A stretch of DNA of 64,000 nt from Alphaproteobacteria bacterium (GTDB taxonomy: Bacteria; Pseudomonadota; Alphaproteobacteria; MPNO01; UBA2964), in assembly GCA_012103315.1 (NCBI GenBank), contig WLWZ01000008.1, positions 1 through 64,000 on the forward strand, in the 5' to 3' direction. A program made the translations under genes and the position numbers. The number at the start of each line of letters is the position of its first letter. The first letter of the stretch is position 1. The notes beneath the pieces were generated by a model. The model saw only the letters and a list, made by a program, of their open reading frames with translations, did no database searches and was not told the DNA's origin. This document shows, one piece after another, positions 60,152-64,000 of the stretch.

Positions 60152-60679
60152 TTACTTGTCTTCGGTTTTCGTTTCTTCCGCCGTTTCTTCCTGGGTCGCT
60201 TCCGCGGCCGTACCCTCGATTACGGCCTCAGGCGCAGTTTCCTGCACGACCTCAGGTGCAACTTCATCAGAGGCCACCGCGACATCATCCGCGCCCGCAA
60301 CCTGATCGGCACCAACCCGGCGTTCGACCTTCTCAGCAATCCGTGCCTTCTTCCCGCGCAATTCACGCAGATAATAAAGCTTAGCCCGACGAACGGCGCC
60401 GCGACGGACAACCTCAATTTGCTCAATCCGAGGGGAATAGAGCGGGAACACACGTTCCACCCCTTCGCCGTAAGAAATCTTACGAACCGTAAAGGCAGAG
60501 CTGAGCCCAGAATTTTTGCGGGCAATACAAACACCCTCAAACACCTGAACACGCTCTCGCGTCCCTTCAACGACCTTAACGTGAACGCGCAGCGTATCGC
60601 CGGCGCCGAATTCAGGGACTTCCCGCTCTGCGGTCAGCTTGCTGATCTGTTCTTGTTCCAGCGTTTCGATAATATTCAT
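60152..60679 (-). CDS. rplS: 50S ribosomal protein L19 with acidic C-terminal tail
   Basis: L19 sits at the 30S-50S interface. The core (residues 1-118) carries [47 protein letters not shown] and [23 protein letters not shown]. It is followed by about 50 residues that are mostly Glu, Ala, Val and Thr, ending EETKTEDK. L19 is normally near 115-130 residues, so this is a long acidic extension, opposite in charge to the tail on L21. It is the last gene of the ffh-rpsP-rimM-trmD-rplS run. Confidence 0.97.
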   Translation of the reverse strand: MNIIETLEQEQISKLTAEREVPEFGAGDTLRVHVKVVEGTRERVQVFEGVCIARKNSGLSSAFTVRKISYGEGVERVFPLYSPRIEQIEVVRRGAVRRAKLYYLRELRGKKARIAEKVERRVGADQVAGADDVAVASDEVAPEVVQETAPEAVIEGTAAEATQEETAEETKTEDK

Positions 60680-60683
60680 GGTC

Positions 60684-61397
60684 TTAATCCTTTATCGCCA
60701 TATGACGTTCCTGATACCTGTTCCACAGGTCAGGGCGTCGTTCTTGAGTAATCCGTTCGGCAGCCTCGCGCCGCCAGTTCTTAATCTTTTCGTGATGCCC
60801 ACTCAACAAGAGATCGGGCACCTTGTGACCCTGCCAATCCACGGGCCGCGTATAATGGGGGTATTCGAGCAGCCCCTCTTCAAAACTTTCATCTGTCAGC
60901 GACTCTTCTTTGCCAATCACGCCCGGCAATAGCCGGACACAAGCGTCGATCAATGTAATCGCTGCCGGTTCGCCACCAGACAACACAAAATCACCGAGGC
61001 TTACCTGCTCTAGCCCGTGCGCGTCCAACACTCGTTCATCCACGCCCTCAAAACGTCCACACAGGATTGTAATCTCAGGATCTGCCGCGAGCGCCCGAAC
61101 TCGATCCTGATCGAGTGGTCGTCCACGCGGTGTTAAATAAATAGGGCGCGTTTTTGAACCCGCTGCATCCAGCGCATTCCCGACAACGTCCGCTCGCATC
61201 ACCATGCCCGGTCCGCCGCCAAATGGCGCATCGTCAACCGTTGCATGTTTATCACTTGCGAACTCACGGATGTCTGTCGTTTCCAGTGCCCAAAGGCCTT
61301 GATCCAACGCCCTGCCCGCAAGCGAAAAGCCTAACGGTCCAGGGAACATTTCTGGAAACAAGGTCAGAACCTTGGCGGTCCAGCGAGATGACGTCAT
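60684..61397 (-). CDS. trmD: tRNA (guanine-37-N1) methyltransferase
   Basis: TrmD methylates G37 of tRNAs to prevent frameshifting. The knot and active-site motifs are [13 protein letters not shown] near residue 15, [13 protein letters not shown] near 54, [13 protein letters not shown] near 110, and [24 protein letters not shown] near 137. It has 237 residues. It overlaps rimM by 4 bases and is followed by rplS after 4 bases, so translation is coupled along the operon. Confidence 0.97.
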   Translation of the reverse strand: MTSSRWTAKVLTLFPEMFPGPLGFSLAGRALDQGLWALETTDIREFASDKHATVDDAPFGGGPGMVMRADVVGNALDAAGSKTRPIYLTPRGRPLDQDRVRALAADPEITILCGRFEGVDERVLDAHGLEQVSLGDFVLSGGEPAAITLIDACVRLLPGVIGKEESLTDESFEEGLLEYPHYTRPVDWQGHKVPDLLLSGHHEKIKNWRREAAERITQERRPDLWNRYQERHMAIKD

Positions 61398-61981
61398 TGT
61401 ACGCCCTCCCCTTTTCCTGGCGCTTTATCGGGATCCTCTTTCGTTACTGGTTCGAGCAATCCTGGTGGCGGATCAATAACAAGTTTCCCGGCCTGCAAGT
61501 CAACCTGGGGAACAACGTCGCGCGTAAACGGCACCAATGTCGTACCGCTATCGCGTTTGCCTATTTCAAGCATTTCACCAGCGCCAAATTCCTGTACCGA
61601 GAGCACCTTACCAAGCGACGTACCGTCAACGGTTTCGGCCGCAAGACCCACTAGGTCTTCCCAATAGAATTCGTCGTCTTCAGGCGGCGGCAAAACATCA
61701 CGCGGCACATAGAGGCGCACACCGCGTAACGCTTCTGCAGCGTTGCGGTCCATGACCCCTTTTATGCGTACCAGGACCTGAGTCTTGGCCATGCGTTTTG
61801 CCTCTAGCTCAAACATGCGTTCGCCGTCCTCGTCGGTTACCGGCCCGTAGGCCGCGACATCCATAGGTTCTTCCGTGTAGCTGTTGACCCGGATCAAGCC
61901 CTGCACACCATGCGCACCGGCTATACGGCCGACACAGATGCGATTTGGGGCGTCATCACGTGACATTTGCGGAAGACCCAT
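61394..61981 (-). CDS. rimM: Ribosome maturation factor RimM
   Basis: RimM helps process 16S rRNA and binds S19. The 195-residue protein shows the family N-terminal barrel ([25 protein letters not shown] near residue 11), and the PRC-barrel half with [24 protein letters not shown] near 95 and [23 protein letters not shown] near 138. It carries an Ala/Glu/Gly/Lys-rich end of about 25 residues. It lies between rpsP and trmD in the conserved order. Confidence 0.95.
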   Translation of the reverse strand: MGLPQMSRDDAPNRICVGRIAGAHGVQGLIRVNSYTEEPMDVAAYGPVTDEDGERMFELEAKRMAKTQVLVRIKGVMDRNAAEALRGVRLYVPRDVLPPPEDDEFYWEDLVGLAAETVDGTSLGKVLSVQEFGAGEMLEIGKRDSGTTLVPFTRDVVPQVDLQAGKLVIDPPPGLLEPVTKEDPDKAPGKGEGVQ

Positions 61982-61990
61982 GGTGCAGGA

Positions 61991-62488
61991 CTATTCCTCC
62001 TTCTTCTCTTCCTCTTCGGCAGGCGCTTCCTCAACGGGGGCCTCTTGGGCCGGTGCTTCTTCAGCAGCGGCTTCCTCTACAGGAGCCTCCTCTTCAGCTG
62101 GCGCTTCAGCTTCTGCCGCAGCAGCGGCGGCCGCTGCTTCATCAGATGCCTGTTTAGCTTCTTCTTGCTCTTTCAGCCGTTCCAAAGTCTTGGCACGTGG
62201 CTTATCTTTCTTGGTCTGCTCACGGCGTACCGGCATCGGAATGATGTCAGCAGCACCCAAGAAGCGAGCAACACGATCACTTGGTGTCGCGCCATTAGAC
62301 AACCAGTGCCGTACACGTTCTTCGTCGAACTGGATACGGTTGGGGTCTTCGCGCTTCAGCATCGGGTTATAAACTCCGATACGTTCAATAAACCGACCAT
62401 CACGCGGGCTACGTGAGTCGGCAACGACAATACGATAGAAGGGCCGCTTTTTTGCGCCGCCCCGGGAAAGTCTAATTTTAAGTGACAT
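61991..62488 (-). CDS. rpsP: 30S ribosomal protein S16 with acidic/Ala-rich C-terminal tail
   Basis: S16 is an assembly protein of the small subunit. The core [43 protein letters not shown] (1-43) and the following [17 protein letters not shown] region are typical. From about residue 90 the sequence is a charged linker, then almost only Ala and Glu with Pro (repeats of APVEEA and EEAPAQEA, ending EEEEKKEE). S16 is usually 80-100 residues, so this 165-residue version is extended by about 70. It precedes rimM by 9 bases. Confidence 0.96.
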   Translation of the reverse strand: MSLKIRLSRGGAKKRPFYRIVVADSRSPRDGRFIERIGVYNPMLKREDPNRIQFDEERVRHWLSNGATPSDRVARFLGAADIIPMPVRREQTKKDKPRAKTLERLKEQEEAKQASDEAAAAAAAAEAEAPAEEEAPVEEAAAEEAPAQEAPVEEAPAEEEEKKEE

Positions 62489-62584
62489 TGGTTCTTTAGT
62501 TCCTTTTAGTCCTTGATTAATCGTGAATTCGTTACGTCGTTAGTGTTTAAGTTACTGATTATACTGAATATCTATAGATCTTGA

Positions 62585-63934
62585 TCACTGCCCCATCATG
62601 TCGGGCAAGCCATGACGCATCATGCCTTTCTGACCGAGCTTGTTCATACGTTTCATCATCTTGCTCATCTGCTGGAATTGTTTCAGCAGACGATTAACCT
62701 CTTGAACGGTTGCCCCGGCGCCGGCAGCCACCCTGCGGCGGCGCGATCCATTAAACAGTTTTGGATTCTGGCGTTCTTTCGGCGTCATCGAATAAATGAT
62801 GGCTTCCTGCCGGGCGAGTGCCTTGTCATCAACATTGGCAGCCCCCATCTGCGCCTTGGCTTTTTGCGCGCCTGGCAGCATACCCATAATGCCACCCATG
62901 CCGCCCATTTTGCGAACCTGGCTTAACTGCTTGGCGAAGTCTTCGAAATCAAACTGACCCTTTTGGATCTTGGCAGCGAGTTTTTCGGCTTCCTCTTCTT
63001 CAACAACTTCAGACGCCTTCTCAACCAAAGTGACAACGTCGCCCATGCCGAGAATACGCGACGCAATCCGTTCAGGATGGAACACTTCAATGGCATCGAG
63101 TTTTTCGCCAGTGCCCAGAAGCTTAATCGGGCAACCGGTAACCGCTCGAATTGACAGAGCCGCACCACCGCGGGCATCGCCATCGATACGCGTTAAGACG
63201 ACACCCGTTACATGGAGCTTCTGATGAAAGGCCTGAGCCGCGTTTACCGCGTCCTGACCGGTCATCGCATCGGCAACGAACAGCGTTTCCACGGGCTTGG
63301 CGATGTTATGAACGGAGGCAGCTTCGTCCATCAACTCGTCATCGATATGCAGACGACCAGCGGTGTCCAGCAGGACAACGTCGTAGCCTTCCTTGCGGGC
63401 AGTATCCATCGCCCGCTTGGCAATCATCTCTGGTGTTTCGAATGGAACAATCGGGAGGGTCGCAATCCCTGAGTCAGCACCAAGAACTTGTAGTTGTTGC
63501 TGTGCAGCAGGACGACGAACATCGAGCGATGCCATCAGCGCTTTTTTACGGAACTGATCCCGCAAATGAATACCGACCTTCGCGGTTGATGTCGTTTTAC
63601 CGGAGCCCTGGAGGCCAACCATCATGATCGCTGCAGGCGGTTGAGCCGCAAGATTTATCTCTGCCTGATCACCACCAAGCATTTCAGTCAGGTGATCATT
63701 GACTATTTTAACCACCATCTGCCCAGGCGTGACACTGCGGACAACTTCTTCACCAACCGCGCGCTCCCGCACCGTATCGATAAAGTCTTTTACAACCGGT
63801 AGAGCAACATCGGCTTCGAGCAGGGCGACACGAATTTCGCGGAGCGCCGACGTGACATCATCTTCAGACAGCGCGCCGCGCTTCTTCAGCTTGTCGAAGA
63901 CGTCAGTTAGTCGTGTGCTTAGCGTGTCAAACAT
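62585..63934 (-). CDS. ffh: Signal recognition particle protein Ffh
   Basis: Ffh with 4.5S RNA targets nascent membrane proteins. The NG domain shows FDKLKKRGALSEDDVTSALREIRVALLEADVALP at the start, the P-loop GLQGSGKTTSTAK near 107, DTAGRLHIDDE near 190, and TRIDGDARGGAALS near 247. The M domain holds the RNA- and signal-binding region SGRRR (GSRRRRVAAGAG near 393) and ends with a Met-rich run (MSKMMKRMNKLGQKGMM). It has 449 residues, full length. It opens the ribosome operon of this strand; its promoter must lie at 63935-64000, where I could not fix clear boxes. Confidence 0.97.
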   Translation of the reverse strand: MFDTLSTRLTDVFDKLKKRGALSEDDVTSALREIRVALLEADVALPVVKDFIDTVRERAVGEEVVRSVTPGQMVVKIVNDHLTEMLGGDQAEINLAAQPPAAIMMVGLQGSGKTTSTAKVGIHLRDQFRKKALMASLDVRRPAAQQQLQVLGADSGIATLPIVPFETPEMIAKRAMDTARKEGYDVVLLDTAGRLHIDDELMDEAASVHNIAKPVETLFVADAMTGQDAVNAAQAFHQKLHVTGVVLTRIDGDARGGAALSIRAVTGCPIKLLGTGEKLDAIEVFHPERIASRILGMGDVVTLVEKASEVVEEEEAEKLAAKIQKGQFDFEDFAKQLSQVRKMGGMGGIMGMLPGAQKAKAQMGAANVDDKALARQEAIIYSMTPKERQNPKLFNGSRRRRVAAGAGATVQEVNRLLKQFQQMSKMMKRMNKLGQKGMMRHGLPDMMGQ

Positions 63935-64000
63935 CAGTGCCGATCAATAAAATAACTTCAACGCAAAACGCACCGGTGTGCGAACACTCGCAGACCGATG

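Overview
The window is a gene-dense chromosomal segment of an alphaproteobacterium, most likely from or near the Rhodospirillales. This rests on protein character and gene order: mdh-sucCD-sucAB-lpd next to sdhCDAB, an F1-only atpHAGDC operon, priA-fsa-DUF484-xerC, and ffh-rpsP-rimM-trmD-rplS followed by leuCD and leuB. Many genes use TTG or GTG starts and overlap by 1 to 4 bases. I see no insertion sequence, prophage or CRISPR array. The only RNA gene I can support is one tRNA-Ser(CGA).

Region 1 (1-3950) is a plus-strand operon. It holds the end of a PhnD-like binding protein, a PhnC-like ATPase and a PhnE-like permease, then a small cytidylyltransferase and a CDP-glycerol glycerophosphotransferase-like enzyme. 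It looks like uptake, CMP activation and polymer transfer of an organophosphorus compound. Region 2 (4002-7868, minus) has a cytochrome b561-YceI fusion, a second YceI protein, the tRNA, a MetE-like methyltransferase and a small secreted protein. Region 3 (8008-21598, plus) is housekeeping: rplU-rpmA, obg-proB-proA-nadD-rsfS-rlmH-gpmI, then an envC-like gene, ctpA, a divergent polysaccharide deacetylase, rppH and a haem-sensor histidine kinase. rlmH is broken by an in-frame TGA exactly where family members have tryptophan.

Region 4 (21595-30752, minus) holds glnK-amtB, the F1 ATP synthase operon and priA. Region 5 (30857-35074, plus) holds fsa, a DUF484 gene, xerC and a tandem pair of TauD/TfdA-type dioxygenases. 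Region 6 (35071-47830, minus) encodes most of the oxidative TCA cycle. After it comes a 1 kb gap (47831-48877) with gene debris and a strong hairpin. Then follow a CitE-like lyase, a PEP-CTERM protein and a TPR/SPINDLY O-GlcNAc transferase-like protein.

Region 7 (52955-55308) is the most unusual part. A MNIO (DUF692/MbnB-like) oxygenase gene is followed 5 bases later by a probable partner protein and then by a LysE-type exporter. Upstream are two related palindromic sites. This is the arrangement expected for a RiPP-like or amino-acid-tailoring pathway, but no precursor peptide is obvious. Region 8 (55316-63934, minus) holds asd, a 54-residue secreted peptide, leuB, leuD, leuC and the ffh-rpsP-rimM-trmD-rplS ribosome/SRP operon. 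Ribosomal proteins L21, L19 and S16, and malate dehydrogenase, carry long low-complexity C-terminal tails.
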